Shown here: positions 34,390 through 44,094 of the stretch, one piece after another | How positions within the stretch are numbered: position 1 is the first letter of the stretch | Layout of the letters: every line of letters starts with the position of its first letter | From: Saccharibacillus kuerlensis DSM 22868 | GTDB taxonomy: Bacteria; Bacillota; Bacilli; Paenibacillales; Paenibacillaceae | DNA length: 59,377 bases | Assembly: GCF_000378145.1 (NCBI RefSeq) | Contig: NZ_KB899299.1 | Location: 1-59,377 of the forward strand | Direction: 5' to 3' | Position numbers and translations under genes: made by a program | Notes under the pieces: generated by a model | Database searches by the model: none | What the model saw: only the letters and a program-made list of their open reading frames with translations | Told to the model about the DNA's origin: nothing

Positions 34390-35961
34390 TTAACCGGCAA
34401 TCGGTTCTTCGTCTTGTGTTTCTGATTTGGGGTCGCGGGAAAGCAGTAATTTTTTCTTGCGGTTTTGCGCCACTGGAAGCGTCTCGGCTTGTTCTGCTTC
34501 GGCTCCGGATGCAGTCAATTTCTGCAGATCTGCGATCAGTTTCTCCAACTGGGTAAAGCTGCCGGTCATCTGACCGGTAATATATTTTTGTTCACCCATG
34601 CCGGCAAGAATTTCTTCGATAGCGGCATTTGTCTGCTGCGTAATCGCCGAAATTGCTGCTGCCTGATTGGACACTTCCGAAGAAGAGATCTTCATCTTCT
34701 CGGATCGGATCTCAACTTCTCCGGCTTGGTCAAGCAGCTTGTGTGTATTTTCATTAATCTCAATCAGAGCTTCTTCGGAGCGCTGAGCGGCTCCCAGGCT
34801 GTTCTTGGCAGCTTCGCGACCGCGCAGAACCTGATTCATCAACCGCTCGGTTCCGTTTTGCAGATCGCCGAGAATACCGCCGATCTGTTCAGCGGACTCG
34901 CGCGAATGCTCGGCAAGCTTGCGAACCTCGTCCGATACGACGGCAAAACCGCGTCCGGCTTCGCCCGCGCGAGCGGCCTCGATTGCAGCGTTCAGGGCCA
35001 GAAGATTGGTCTGACTCGCTATCTCCGAAATCGTAGACAGAATCTGAGCGATCTGCTGGTTCTGTTTGCGGAACAATTCCATATCGCGCGCCGTGTCGTT
35101 CATCACCGAGTAGACCTGATCGATATGACTGCGCAGTTCGGACATGCGTCCGGACCCGTCTTGCGTGACATTGGCGGTATGCTCCGATAGATCCCGCATG
35201 ATCGAAGAATTCTGTACGACCCCTTCGATTTCCCGGTCGCTCACAGACATTTTGTCCGCGATTTCCGTTACGCTGCCGGATTGGCTTTCCGCACCCTGCG
35301 CAACCTGGGCGAAAGCATTCGTAACCTCGCCGGTAATCAGCTCGTTTAATGTAACGTTCTCCTTGGATTTACGGGCAAACTGGCTGAGTTCGTCAACCGA
35401 AGCTTTGATCTGTTCGAAGATCTGATCGAGCTTCTGAGCATCGGATTTACTTTTCTCACGCTGTTTGGCCAGATCAGCGAACAACTTTTCGTTCAGTATT
35501 CCAATTGTGACGGCAATGCCTGCGATCGCCGCAAACAACACGACTGTGAAGATCAGAGTGCTTATCCGGCCTTCCGGTACAAACACTTCCGCACCCCGAA
35601 GCCACGAAGTCAACAGAAAGACCGCAGTCAAAGCAGAGTACAAAAGCACATAACGATAACGCGGATACAGAAGCAATAGAATCGCAGGTACGAGAGCTGC
35701 AAGTACGTTAATCGTGTTCATAAGAACGACGGCATAACAGCCAAAGAAGAAGAGAGCTGCAGCATACGGCAGAATATGTAACGCTTTTTTGCGAAGTGTA
35801 AACCAGGTGAACACTGCTGCAAAAATTCCTATTGCACCTGCTGCAAGCAGTATGGGAAGCGACATATTCAAACCGGCCACTCCTAGAAGCAGAGAAACAG
35901 TCCATAAGATCCACATCACAATTTTGTTGCGCTGATACATGATCCGATCGAGATTGCTCAA
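34390..35961 (-). CDS. Methyl-accepting chemotaxis protein, six-helix membrane sensor
   Basis: A 523-residue chemoreceptor. Residues 1-165 form about six membrane helices with very short loops, so there is no extracellular ligand domain; the signal is probably sensed in the membrane. A coiled coil leads directly to the signalling domain without a HAMP domain. The hairpin tip reads [41 protein letters not shown]. It starts with TTG; AGGGGA lies nine bases upstream. A sigma-D-like -10 (GCCGATAT) precedes it. The C-terminal tail ends with charged residues. Confidence 0.88.
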   Translation of the reverse strand: MSNLDRIMYQRNKIVMWILWTVSLLLGVAGLNMSLPILLAAGAIGIFAAVFTWFTLRKKALHILPYAAALFFFGCYAVVLMNTINVLAALVPAILLLLYPRYRYVLLYSALTAVFLLTSWLRGAEVFVPEGRISTLIFTVVLFAAIAGIAVTIGILNEKLFADLAKQREKSKSDAQKLDQIFEQIKASVDELSQFARKSKENVTLNELITGEVTNAFAQVAQGAESQSGSVTEIADKMSVSDREIEGVVQNSSIMRDLSEHTANVTQDGSGRMSELRSHIDQVYSVMNDTARDMELFRKQNQQIAQILSTISEIASQTNLLALNAAIEAARAGEAGRGFAVVSDEVRKLAEHSRESAEQIGGILGDLQNGTERLMNQVLRGREAAKNSLGAAQRSEEALIEINENTHKLLDQAGEVEIRSEKMKISSSEVSNQAAAISAITQQTNAAIEEILAGMGEQKYITGQMTGSFTQLEKLIADLQKLTASGAEAEQAETLPVAQNRKKKLLLSRDPKSETQDEEPIAG

Positions 35962-36016
35962 GTCCTCATTTCCCCTATCTATAAATTATTTTCGCAGTAC
36001 GTAAGACCTAATTACA

Positions 36017-36049
36017 ATATCGGCAAAAAGCCCCTAACCGTGTAGGGGC
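36017..36049 (-). promoter_or_regulatory. Sigma-D-type promoter nested in a terminator
   Basis: On the minus strand GCCGATAT (36024-36017) matches the sigma-D -10 exactly. A TACA lies 16 bp upstream; the expected TAAA is not exact. The same stretch holds the terminator of the upstream oxidoreductase gene: GCCCCTA pairs with TAGGGGC, then TTTTT (36049-36025). The chemoreceptor start is about 55 bases downstream. Confidence 0.65.
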
Positions 36050-36124
36050 AAATGTCAAAAATATTTTCTTTTTCAAAAAAACGACCATAATCAAAACATT
36101 GGACTAATTAGTAAGCATTTTGGA

Positions 36125-37108
36125 TCAAGACTCTGAAGGATAGCGAAGTCCCCATTGGTTTCGAGCTTCATCCATCATAGCCATCACTCCGATTGACCAG
36201 CCAAGCGTGGAAGGTGTTTCTCCACGGCGTACCCACTCGTTAAAATCGGCAACTTCATAACTCAGCGCATCGTCACGATTTCCGGCTTCGATCGTTTCAG
36301 AAGTCCCGTCCGCGTGAGAAATGAAAGCCCGGCTTGCACGAGTAAAGTCTTTAAGCAAAATAGTGCCGCGCTCGCAGACAATTGTGGCCAAATGACCCGT
36401 GTCGGCCAGAAAGCTGAGCGACACGGAAGCCGACTCGCCCAGACCGCCATGAAGCATAATCATTGCCTCTTCGTCCACACCGGTTTGGGATTTGCGTACG
36501 TCGGTCAGGAAGCGATCCGGACCGCCCGGCATAAACATTTTAACGAAAGATAACGCATAAGTGCCCATGTCGAGCAGAACACCGCCGGCTAAATCGGGAT
36601 TGAAGAATCGATTCTGTGGGTCATACTCTTTCGGATCGCCGAATGCGACATGAATACTCTTGATCGCACCCAGGTTACCTTGGGCAAGCAGATCGAGCAG
36701 TCTGCGGTACAGAGGCATATGATAGACGGTCATTGCTTCGGCCAGAACGAGATTGCGGCTTCGGGCTGCCTCGACCGCTTCCGCAAGCTGCTTGCCGTTG
36801 ACCGTAATCGCTTTTTCGCAGCAGACATGCTTCCCTTTTTCCAGACAGCGCATGATCAATTCATGATGGGTATTGTGCGGTGTAGCGATATAGACAACGT
36901 CAATCAGCTCGTCTTCAAGCAGTTCATCCAAACTGCCGTATACTTTTTCAATGCTGTGTTTATGTGCGAACGCTTCGGCTTTCTTTCGATTACGGGCGCC
37001 TACTGCTTCAATGCTTCCGCATACGGAGCGGATAGCCGAAGCAAAATCGTTCGCGATTTGTCCGGGACCGAAGATTGCCCATTTCGGCATGGTGCTGGAT
37101 TCTTTCAT
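36125..37108 (-). CDS. Gfo/Idh/MocA-family oxidoreductase
   Basis: A 327-residue NAD(P)-dependent dehydrogenase. The Rossmann domain starts WAIFGPGQIANDFASAI, unusual in having GPGQIA for the common GxGxxA. The catalytic region has the EKAITVNGKQLAEAVEAARS helix and the DMGTYALSFVKMF segment. Family members oxidise sugars or inositol derivatives or dihydrodiols; the substrate is unknown. It is a single-gene unit ending in the terminator nested in the chemoreceptor promoter. Confidence 0.88.
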   Translation of the reverse strand: MKESSTMPKWAIFGPGQIANDFASAIRSVCGSIEAVGARNRKKAEAFAHKHSIEKVYGSLDELLEDELIDVVYIATPHNTHHELIMRCLEKGKHVCCEKAITVNGKQLAEAVEAARSRNLVLAEAMTVYHMPLYRRLLDLLAQGNLGAIKSIHVAFGDPKEYDPQNRFFNPDLAGGVLLDMGTYALSFVKMFMPGGPDRFLTDVRKSQTGVDEEAMIMLHGGLGESASVSLSFLADTGHLATIVCERGTILLKDFTRASRAFISHADGTSETIEAGNRDDALSYEVADFNEWVRRGETPSTLGWSIGVMAMMDEARNQWGLRYPSES

Positions 37109-37163
37109 ACAAATTCCAACCTTTCTTTATAGGTCGATTCCGTCCTTCGTTTGCAGACGGAAT

Positions 37164-38276
37164 TTAACGCCGGGATCGTTCGCTGCGTGGGGGCAGACCG
37201 GACGTTTCATCTGGCATTCCGTCCGTTTGACTTACCGAATCGGTTGTAGGAACGAAGTCGGGATCGGCAGCCCGAACGCTGCCTGTCCGTTCAACGCGTG
37301 CTTCTTCGTGTCTTACAGTATCTTCGACGCGCTGGGTACCTTGGACTGTCTGTTTGGTTACGTCGACTTCTCCTGTCACAACATTCCGTTTATTGATCTC
37401 GATCTGCTCTTCGCTTACCGGAATCCGAATCGTTTCGGTTTGTCCGACACCCTCATCCGATGAAGTACCGTCCACTGCCCGGCGTTCGATGACCACTTCT
37501 TCATGCATAACAGGTACGGTAATGGTCTTCTCTTCACGGACGATTTCTTTGCGAACATTCACTTCGCCCGTGCGAACTTGACGCTTTTCAATATCCAGTT
37601 GTTCGGCACGCAGCTGGAGCGTTTCGTCATCGGAAACGGAGGGAGCCGTCGGCGCCTCAGTGCGCGAATTCTGTGCGGAAGCCTCCGAATCATTTCGATC
37701 GATCATTGCAGCGGAATTTGTATCCGGTTGTGCCTGACGGGGAGGAGCGGTATTCAAGTTGGACATATTGTCTTCAGCACCTAATGAAGTGTGATTTAAT
37801 GCGTAATGATGACGGAAGATACGTTCCACTTCATCCCGGTTTTGGTTGTGCGCATCGACAATAACTAACAGACGGCCACTGCTGACATGCTCGTCGTAAG
37901 TCTTCGCTTCTTCTTCAGGAATGCCAAGTCCAATCAATCCGCCGACAAGTCCACCTCCGGTTGCGCCGACCGCTATCCCCGCAAGCGTCGTCGCAATCGG
38001 TCCAGCTGCCAGCAGGGGTCCAATTCCGGGAATTGCGAGTGCACCGAGACCGGCAAGCAGTCCGCCTACGCCGCCCAGAATGCCTCCGGCGGTTGCGCCT
38101 CCTGCAGCACCTTCCGGCGCTTTAGTCCCAGTCCGTTCGCTAATTGCTTCTGCATCTTCATGATTTTTGGCAATAATCGAAATATCATCCTGGCTGTATC
38201 CGTGCTGCTTCAAATCTTCGATTGCTTCGGAAGCTTCACGATCAGTCAAAAATACGCCTACCACTTTATCCGTCAC
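37164..38276 (-). CDS. YsnF-like stress protein with DUF2382 (second paralogue)
   Basis: A 370-residue protein. The N-terminal domain (VVGVFLTDREASEAIEDLK) resembles general stress protein 17M. A glycine/alanine-rich stretch of about 60 residues (65-125) with helix-breaking PGIGPLLAAGP follows and may form a membrane hairpin. The C-terminal DUF2382 domain has repeated EEVV(I/V)ERR and VVTGEVDVTK segments. The GTG start follows AAGGAGGA. It lies 246 bases after its paralogue on the same strand. Confidence 0.85.
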   Translation of the reverse strand: MTDKVVGVFLTDREASEAIEDLKQHGYSQDDISIIAKNHEDAEAISERTGTKAPEGAAGGATAGGILGGVGGLLAGLGALAIPGIGPLLAAGPIATTLAGIAVGATGGGLVGGLIGLGIPEEEAKTYDEHVSSGRLLVIVDAHNQNRDEVERIFRHHYALNHTSLGAEDNMSNLNTAPPRQAQPDTNSAAMIDRNDSEASAQNSRTEAPTAPSVSDDETLQLRAEQLDIEKRQVRTGEVNVRKEIVREEKTITVPVMHEEVVIERRAVDGTSSDEGVGQTETIRIPVSEEQIEINKRNVVTGEVDVTKQTVQGTQRVEDTVRHEEARVERTGSVRAADPDFVPTTDSVSQTDGMPDETSGLPPRSERSRR

Positions 38277-38332
38277 CTTGTCGTCCTCCTTGTTTTAGGG
38301 GAATAGCTGCAGACTGAAAATCTCGTTATACG

Positions 38333-38366
38333 CGAACAAGCCCGGGCTGCCTGCCGGGCTTGTTCG
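38333..38366 (-). promoter_or_regulatory. Hairpin without T tract between the two YsnF-like genes
   Basis: CGAACAAGCCCGG pairs with CCGGGCTTGTTCG over a short loop. No T run follows in either direction, so it may stabilise or process the mRNA rather than terminate transcription. Confidence 0.5.
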
Positions 38367-38522
38367 AATTTGGGAAGGGAGACCGGATGCTTTGCGGCGC
38401 TCCTCGGCCGATTGCGACCTTAACAGATATGCCGCCGCTTACCGGACGAAGAGCTTATCGCCGCAGCAATGAAGTAATTATTCAATATCATACCGATCTT
38501 CCATAACTTCCCGATTTATAAC

Positions 38523-39599
38523 TTAAGATCTTCTCGAAGGCGATTGTTCTCTCATCGTTTCGCTGCCTTCGCGAATTTCCGGATTCCCATTCTTGTCGAC
38601 GCGTGCTTCTTCGCGGCGAAGAGTATCGCGTACTTGTTCGGTTTCCTGCACGTCGCGTTTGTGCACTTCCACTTCGCCGGTTACGACGTTGTGCTTGTTG
38701 ACTTGAACTTGCTCTTCGCTGACCGGCACGCGAATCGTTTCATCCGTACCTATCGGCTGATCGGTCGGCGAATTGTTGACGGACCGGCGCTCAACTACAA
38801 CTTCTTCGTGATTGACTGGCACGTCAACTGCTGCCTGCTCGGCGATTACGTCTTTGTGGACTTCAACATCACCAGTACGCACCGTATTTTTCGTTACGTC
38901 CAACTGTTCTTCACGAAGCTGCAATTTGCGTGCTTCATCAAGGTTGTCCATATTGGATGAAGTATCCATTGAACGATCGCCAAGCGGCGTGTTATCCATA
39001 CGGTTGGCGTCAAGGTTTGTTGCGCCCATTGCCGGCGTATCGCGATACATCGTATCTTGGGAAGTCGTATCGTTCATCATTCCACTGTTCATGGAAGGAT
39101 CGTTGTCGTAACGTCTATTTGTCGAATTGTTATCGCGGAAAATACGGTAAACTTCGCTGCGGTTCGCATCTTCCGTATCTACGATAACGAGGATGTTGCC
39201 TTCGTCAACAGCCGCATCGTATTCTTTGGCTTCGTGCTCTGGGATACCCAGACCGATCAGTCCGCCGACCAAGCCGCCGCCGGCTGCTCCGACTGCTGCA
39301 CCTGCAAGTGTCGTAGCTAATGGTCCTGCTGCCAGAATCGGCCCGATTCCGGGAATAGCCAGCGCGCCGAGACCTGCCAGAAGACCGCCAATACCGCCCA
39401 GTACACCGCCTGTTGCTGCGCCGCCGGCAGCACCTTCCGGAGCCATGGTACCTGTTTCGTCTTCAAGCTTGCGCATGTCTTTCTTATCGCGGGTTACGAT
39501 TGAGATGTCGTCCGTATTGTACCCCGTTCTTTTCAGTTCCTGGATTGCACTGGAAGCTTCTCTTTCCGTATTGAACACGCCTACGATTTTGTTACTCAT
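38523..39599 (-). CDS. YsnF-like stress protein with DUF2382 (first paralogue)
   Basis: A 358-residue paralogue of the next gene downstream. The N-terminal 17M-like domain is KIVGVFNTEREASSAIQELK, followed by the same glycine-rich hairpin and the DUF2382 repeats (NHEEVVVERRSVN, EEQVQVNKHNVVTGEVEVHK). The linker between them is richer in N, D, T and M. Two ATGs compete: 39605 is four bases from GAGGAGG and 39599 is ten; the second aligns with the paralogue's start. No convincing sigma-B promoter was found. Confidence 0.85.
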   Translation of the reverse strand: MSNKIVGVFNTEREASSAIQELKRTGYNTDDISIVTRDKKDMRKLEDETGTMAPEGAAGGAATGGVLGGIGGLLAGLGALAIPGIGPILAAGPLATTLAGAAVGAAGGGLVGGLIGLGIPEHEAKEYDAAVDEGNILVIVDTEDANRSEVYRIFRDNNSTNRRYDNDPSMNSGMMNDTTSQDTMYRDTPAMGATNLDANRMDNTPLGDRSMDTSSNMDNLDEARKLQLREEQLDVTKNTVRTGDVEVHKDVIAEQAAVDVPVNHEEVVVERRSVNNSPTDQPIGTDETIRVPVSEEQVQVNKHNVVTGEVEVHKRDVQETEQVRDTLRREEARVDKNGNPEIREGSETMREQSPSRRS

Positions 39600-39793
39600 G
39601 ATCATGATTCCTCCTCTTTGATTGTCAGTGATTTTAGAGTTTAATTTCGTTGTCGTGCTGTTTTTCGGTGATACTGCTTCAATGCTTCGTTGTTTACTGC
39701 CACGATTGATATTTAAACTTCCTAGCGGAATGTAAACACAAAATGCATAATTTAATTAAAAAGTCAATTGTTTTTTTCAAAAGCGTTTCAAAC

Positions 39794-39829
39794 GAAAAAA
39801 GGCAGCCTCCGGGGAAGCTGCCTTTACGT
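39794..39829 (-). terminator. Terminator of the gamma-glutamyltransferase gene
   Basis: AAAGGCAGC pairs with GCTGCCTTT; on the minus strand it is followed by a T run. It separates this gene from the YsnF-like genes. Confidence 0.75.
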
Positions 39830-39851
39830 TTTTGAGGGATAAACAAGCAGA

Positions 39852-41462
39852 TTACCAGACTGCAATCGAACCGTCCGTACGGGTCTCGGTGCCACCGCAG
39901 AGTACGCCGCTTGCAGGATCGCGCCAGATGATTTGACCACGGCCGAACATGCCTTTATCGGGAGCGATTTTGATCTCATGTCCTTTGCGGATCAAGGCCT
40001 GTGCAAGGTGAGTAGGGAAATCGGGTTCGACCCAGACTGTTTTCCCGTTCTCCCACATCCAGCGGGGCGAATCGAGTGCGGCCTGCGGATTCAATCCGAA
40101 ATCGATCGTGTTCATGACAACCTGCACATGTCCTTGAGGCTGCATGAAGCCGCCCATGACGCCGAACGGCCCGATAGCTTCACCGCCGCGCGTAAGGAAG
40201 CCTGGAATGATCGTGTGATAACTGCGTTTGCCCGGTGCGAGTGCATTATCATGCTGAGGATCCATAGAGAAATTATGTCCCCGATTTTGCATGGAGATGC
40301 CGGTTCCTGGAATAACAATGCCCGATCCGAAGCCCATGTAATTGCTTTGGATAAACGAAACCATATTGCCTTCGCCGTCTGCGGCCGCGAGGTAGACGGT
40401 ACCGCCGGAAGGAGGGGTGCCAGGGCCTGGCAGCGCGGCTTCTTCGCTAATCAGGGCCCGCCGCGTATCCGCGTATTCACGCGAAAGAAGCCCTTCTAGT
40501 GATGTGCGCATATGTGCCGGATCGGCGATATAAGCTTCGCCGTCGGCAAAAGCCAGCTTTATGGCCTCCAGTTGACGATGAAGCGTAGACATACTGTCTT
40601 TTTCTCCTGGAGCGAAGCCTTCCAGAATATTCAGTGCCATCAGCGCCACCAGCCCTTGACCGTTCGGAGGAATCTCCCAGACTTCGCAGCCCCGGTAATT
40701 CGTCGAGATCGGCTTTACCCATTCTGGCTTATAGGCGGCCAGATCTTCCCGGGACAGGAATCCGTCATGCTTGCCAATATAACTTGCGATTCGCTCGGCC
40801 AAGCTACCGCGATAAAAAGATTCGGCATTTGTTGCGCCAATCTCGCGCAGCGCTGCGGCGTGGCCCGGCGAAGCCCACATTTCTCCAGCTCTTGGAGCCC
40901 GACCTTCCGGCGCGAATGTACGGAACCATTCTGCATAGGCATCACCGCTGAGCTGGCTGCTGAAGATCCGGTGCGTACGATCCCAATAATAGGCCAGTGC
41001 TGCAGGCAGCGGATATCCTTCTTCAGCATAGCGTGCCGCAGGCTCGAGTGTCTGCTCAAGCGGCAGGCGGCCAAAGCGTGCCGACAATTCTGCCCAGGCA
41101 GCAGGAGCACCTGGCACCGTAATTGGAACGACTCCGTATTTCGGGATCTCTTCCATACCACGCTCTCGCAGTGCATCAATCGAGAGCGAAGCAGGTGCCG
41201 GACCGCTGGCATTAAGGCCGTGAAGCTCGCCTTTTGTCCATACAAGGGCAAAGGCATCTCCGCCAATACCGTTGGAAGCAGGCTCCAGTACAGTCAGTGC
41301 AGCAGCCGTGGCGATTGCGGCATCGATGGCATTGCCTCCGGCTTTAAGAATATCCATTCCGGCCTGCGCAGCAAGCGGCTGTGAAGTGGCGACCATGCCG
41401 TTTCGTGCATAGACAGGCAGACGATGCGACGGATAAGGCTGATAGAGTGGATCAAAATTCAT
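39852..41462 (-). CDS. Gamma-glutamyltransferase family protein
   Basis: A 536-residue Ntn hydrolase precursor that splits itself at a threonine. The nucleophile is T355 in PPSGGTVYLAAADGEG, followed by SFIQSNYMGFGSGIV and the GGFMQPQGHVQVV C-terminal signature. The large-subunit start has LAAQAGMDILKAGGNAIDAA. No signal peptide is present, unlike exported GGTs, so it resembles the cytoplasmic YwrD type. GGAG precedes the ATG. Confidence 0.9.
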   Translation of the reverse strand: MNFDPLYQPYPSHRLPVYARNGMVATSQPLAAQAGMDILKAGGNAIDAAIATAAALTVLEPASNGIGGDAFALVWTKGELHGLNASGPAPASLSIDALRERGMEEIPKYGVVPITVPGAPAAWAELSARFGRLPLEQTLEPAARYAEEGYPLPAALAYYWDRTHRIFSSQLSGDAYAEWFRTFAPEGRAPRAGEMWASPGHAAALREIGATNAESFYRGSLAERIASYIGKHDGFLSREDLAAYKPEWVKPISTNYRGCEVWEIPPNGQGLVALMALNILEGFAPGEKDSMSTLHRQLEAIKLAFADGEAYIADPAHMRTSLEGLLSREYADTRRALISEEAALPGPGTPPSGGTVYLAAADGEGNMVSFIQSNYMGFGSGIVIPGTGISMQNRGHNFSMDPQHDNALAPGKRSYHTIIPGFLTRGGEAIGPFGVMGGFMQPQGHVQVVMNTIDFGLNPQAALDSPRWMWENGKTVWVEPDFPTHLAQALIRKGHEIKIAPDKGMFGRGQIIWRDPASGVLCGGTETRTDGSIAVW

Positions 41463-41556
41463 GCAAATTCATCTCCTGTCTAGTGATTTTATTCAATCTT
41501 TCGAGGATGTAAAACGATTTCAATCAGTATAGCATACTTGCTTCTGTACGCTAAAG

Positions 41557-41671
41557 AGCCGCGCCCAAGCTTGAAGACGACTGCTTTATACATATAAAAG
41601 ACCGTGCCCAAGCTCGGGATGGTCGTTTTATATACAAGTTAAAAGGCCATCCCCGAATTCGGGAATGGCCT
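41557..41671 (-). terminator. Three tandem terminator-like hairpins
   Basis: Hairpins at 41644-41671, 41600-41624 and 41557-41582 repeat every 43-44 bp downstream of the minus-strand gene ending at 41684. On the minus strand the stems are followed by TTTT, TTTT and TTT. All three are centred on AAGCTT-like or GAATTC palindromes and are homologous to one another. The stems stay paired through G-U and compensating changes. Confidence 0.7.
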
Positions 41672-41683
41672 GGTGTCCTGCTC

Positions 41684-42769
41684 TTAATTCAATGTTTGTT
41701 TGATCTTGTTTTTAACGTACATTTGATAAACATGCTGAATAATGATCTTGAGGGTCATGTAGACCGGAATACAGATCAGCATGCCCAGAATGCCCATAAT
41801 GTCTCCCCCGACAAGTACGACAACAATGACCGTGAAGGGATGCATATCCAGCTGTTTGCCGAATACGAGAGGCTCCAGTACGTTATTTTGTATGAGCTGG
41901 GCAATGATAACGATGACAATCGACCAAAGCGCCATGCTCGGAGACTCGATCAATCCGATGATTCCGACGGGAACCGCTGCTACGAATGCCCCGATAAACG
42001 GAATAAAATTCAGGAAAAAAGCAATAATAACGAGAAGCAGTGAATAAGGAAGTCCAATAATCAAAAATCCGATATACAGAATGATACAAAGACCGAAGTT
42101 AACGATTACTCGACCCGCTATGAAGTTGCTGAGTGACGTATCGATATCGTCCAGCATTACACGTCCGTCTTCCTTGAAACGCTCCGGGAAGATTTTCATA
42201 AGCTGGGGAGTAACCCGGTTATCGTCACGCAGCAGGAAGTACAGCAGGATCGGAGCGGTAGCCAGCACCAGCATGAAACTTGAGATAAACGAGAACATAC
42301 TGCTGATATTTTCCGAAACCCAGGTAATGGCAGTATTCAAATATCCGGTCAGACGGGAAAGCATCTCTTCGTTATTGTCCGGAACAAATCGTGCAAATGC
42401 CGGCGTATTCTGGAGCTGCTGGATTTGGTCGATAATACTCTGTGTAATGTTTGGCGCGTTATCGATTAGCGTGTTTACTTGTTCGCTGAGCGGTGGCCAT
42501 ACCCATAGTGAGCAGCCTACCAAGATCAACAAACCTACCAAGAAGATGGTCATAACCGAAACATTTCTATTCCAGCGATGACGTTCTAGGTAGCGAATCA
42601 CCGGACGCAGCGGATAATAGAAAAAAGCGGCGATCAGCAGAGGAACAACCAGCAGGCTGACCAAGGAAACGATCGGATCAAAAATGAATTTTACCAAGGA
42701 ACCCAGGAAAATAATAAGTAGAACCAAGGCAATGCCTGCTCCCACTACAAAAAAGCGATTTCTTAACAT
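41684..42769 (-). CDS. AI-2E-type (PerM family) membrane exporter
   Basis: A 361-residue protein with about eight membrane segments. The family signatures are the FIPFIGAFVAAVPVGIIGLI region and IAQLIQNNVLEPLVFGKQL, followed by VVLVGGDIMGILGML. Members include the TqsA autoinducer-2 exporter and YtvI-type or Na+/H+ antiporter-like proteins, so the substrate is open. GGAGG lies six bases before the chosen ATG; an upstream extension of 26 codons is polar and lacks a ribosome site. Confidence 0.88.
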   Translation of the reverse strand: MLRNRFFVVGAGIALVLLIIFLGSLVKFIFDPIVSLVSLLVVPLLIAAFFYYPLRPVIRYLERHRWNRNVSVMTIFLVGLLILVGCSLWVWPPLSEQVNTLIDNAPNITQSIIDQIQQLQNTPAFARFVPDNNEEMLSRLTGYLNTAITWVSENISSMFSFISSFMLVLATAPILLYFLLRDDNRVTPQLMKIFPERFKEDGRVMLDDIDTSLSNFIAGRVIVNFGLCIILYIGFLIIGLPYSLLLVIIAFFLNFIPFIGAFVAAVPVGIIGLIESPSMALWSIVIVIIAQLIQNNVLEPLVFGKQLDMHPFTVIVVVLVGGDIMGILGMLICIPVYMTLKIIIQHVYQMYVKNKIKQTLN

Positions 42770-42995
42770 AAATGTCCTCCTTACATGCTTACGTGAGTTC
42801 CCGCTCATGCACAAATCCTGATGCCCGGGACCGGGATTTTTATACATATGTAGAAACGAAAACTTGCGGCTATATCCTATTTAAACGAAAGCTGCCAAGT
42901 TTACACTGCTAATAGGAAGAAACACAAAAAAGCGAGCTGCATATCATAAATTTCAAAAAAACCGACAAAATTAATAGGAATTATACTAAAAAATA

Positions 42996-43024
42996 TTGAC
43001 TTTCTTTAGGTAAGAGTTTAGAAT
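42996..43024 (+). promoter_or_regulatory. Sigma-A promoter of the amino-acid ABC operon
   Basis: TTGACT (42996-43001), a 17-bp spacer and TAGAAT (43019-43024). Before the start codon the leader carries an imperfect inverted repeat, TGAGACC with TGGTGTCTCA, which could be a small stem; no known riboswitch is recognised. The stretch 42770-42995 holds nothing else that is clear. Confidence 0.7.
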
Positions 43025-43113
43025 TCAATCTTGCACGACCTAAATGAGACCAATCAGCTTATGCACAAACTGGTGTCTCAGGGTCATCATTATTCATTTG
43101 GAGGAATTCAACG

Positions 43114-43944
43114 ATGAAAAAAGCAACTTTGCTAAGCCTAACTGCCATACTGATGGTTTTAATGCTTGCTGCCTGCGGAAACAATACTCCGACGGCTGCA
43201 AATAATGAAGGGGCATCCGAACAAAGCGAGACTGCCGCGGCGAACTCTCTGGAAAAAATCAAAGCGGAAGGCAAAATGGTAATCGGTACGGAAGGAACTT
43301 ACCCTCCGTTCACTTACCATGACGCAAGCGGCAATCTGACCGGCTTTGATGTGGATATCGCCCGTGAAGTCGCCAAGCGAATCGGTGTAGAAGCTGAATT
43401 TGTAGAAGCACCTTGGGACAGTCTGCTGGCCGGTATCGACGCCGGACGCTTCGACTCCGTCTTCAACCAAGTCGCTATCCGTGACGACCGCAAAGAGAAA
43501 TATGATTTTTCTGATCCATATATCTCTTCCGGTGCCGTTCTGATTGTGCGCGAAGACAATACGGACATCAATTCGCTTGAAGATCTGCAGGGCAAAAAGT
43601 CCGCACAGTCGTTGACCAGCAACCTGGCTGACATCGCAAAAGAGAACGGCGCGGAAATCGTACCAATTGAAGGTTTCAACCAGGCGATCGATCTGCTGAA
43701 CTCCAGCCGTGTCGATGCGACGATCAACGATAACTTGTCATTCCTCGATCTGAAAAAGCAAAAGCCGGACATCGCATTGAAAGTCGTTGCTGAAGCGGAA
43801 GACGCTTCGCAGAGCGGTGCCGTATTTGCCAAAAACAATCCGGAACTGGTCGAAGCTGCGAATAAAGCGTTGGCCGATATGCACAGCGACGGCACTTACA
43901 AGACGATCTCCGAGAAGTACTTTGGAGAAGACGTTTCTAAATAA
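43114..43944 (+). CDS. Polar amino-acid ABC transporter substrate-binding lipoprotein
   Basis: A 276-residue family-3 binding protein. The lipobox is LMLAAC, and the mature domain starts VIGTEGTYPPFTYHDASGN. The ligand signature GFDVDIAREVAKRIGV and VFNQVAIRDDRKEKYDFSDP is characteristic of cystine or polar amino-acid receptors (TcyA/FliY group). GGAGG lies before the ATG. It is followed by three tandem hairpins and then the permease and ATPase genes. Confidence 0.92.
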   Translation: MKKATLLSLTAILMVLMLAACGNNTPTAANNEGASEQSETAAANSLEKIKAEGKMVIGTEGTYPPFTYHDASGNLTGFDVDIAREVAKRIGVEAEFVEAPWDSLLAGIDAGRFDSVFNQVAIRDDRKEKYDFSDPYISSGAVLIVREDNTDINSLEDLQGKKSAQSLTSNLADIAKENGAEIVPIEGFNQAIDLLNSSRVDATINDNLSFLDLKKQKPDIALKVVAEAEDASQSGAVFAKNNPELVEAANKALADMHSDGTYKTISEKYFGEDVSK

Positions 43945-43945
43945 C

Positions 43946-44090
43946 GGTCGGCTTTGAGCAGCTGAGGCTGCTTAAAACGATCCGTAAAAGGTCGGCTTTG
44001 AGCAGCTGAGGCTGCTTAAAACGATCCGTAAAAGGTTGGCTTTGAGCAGCTAAGACTGCTTAAAACGATCTGCAAATAGTCGGCTTAAGC
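43946..44090 (+). repeat. Tandem 44-bp repeats, each with a hairpin
   Basis: Units start at 43946, 43990 and 44034 with a partial fourth at 44078; the first two are identical over the unit. Each contains AGCAGC-TGAG-GCTGCT, with outer TTT/AAA pairing. The third unit has changes in the loop and inner pair. They lie between the binding-protein and permease genes. Confidence 0.88.
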
Positions 44091-44094
44091 CGCA

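Noticed and set aside
39606-39790. Sigma-B promoter before the YsnF-like genes
   Set aside because: GTTTAC and GTTTAA occur, but no GGGTAT-like partner lies at 12-15 bp. A TTGACT is present without a good -10.
42848-43113. Riboswitch in the leader of the amino-acid ABC operon
   Set aside because: The region is short and holds only one weak stem. No SAM, lysine or T-box core sequence was recognised.
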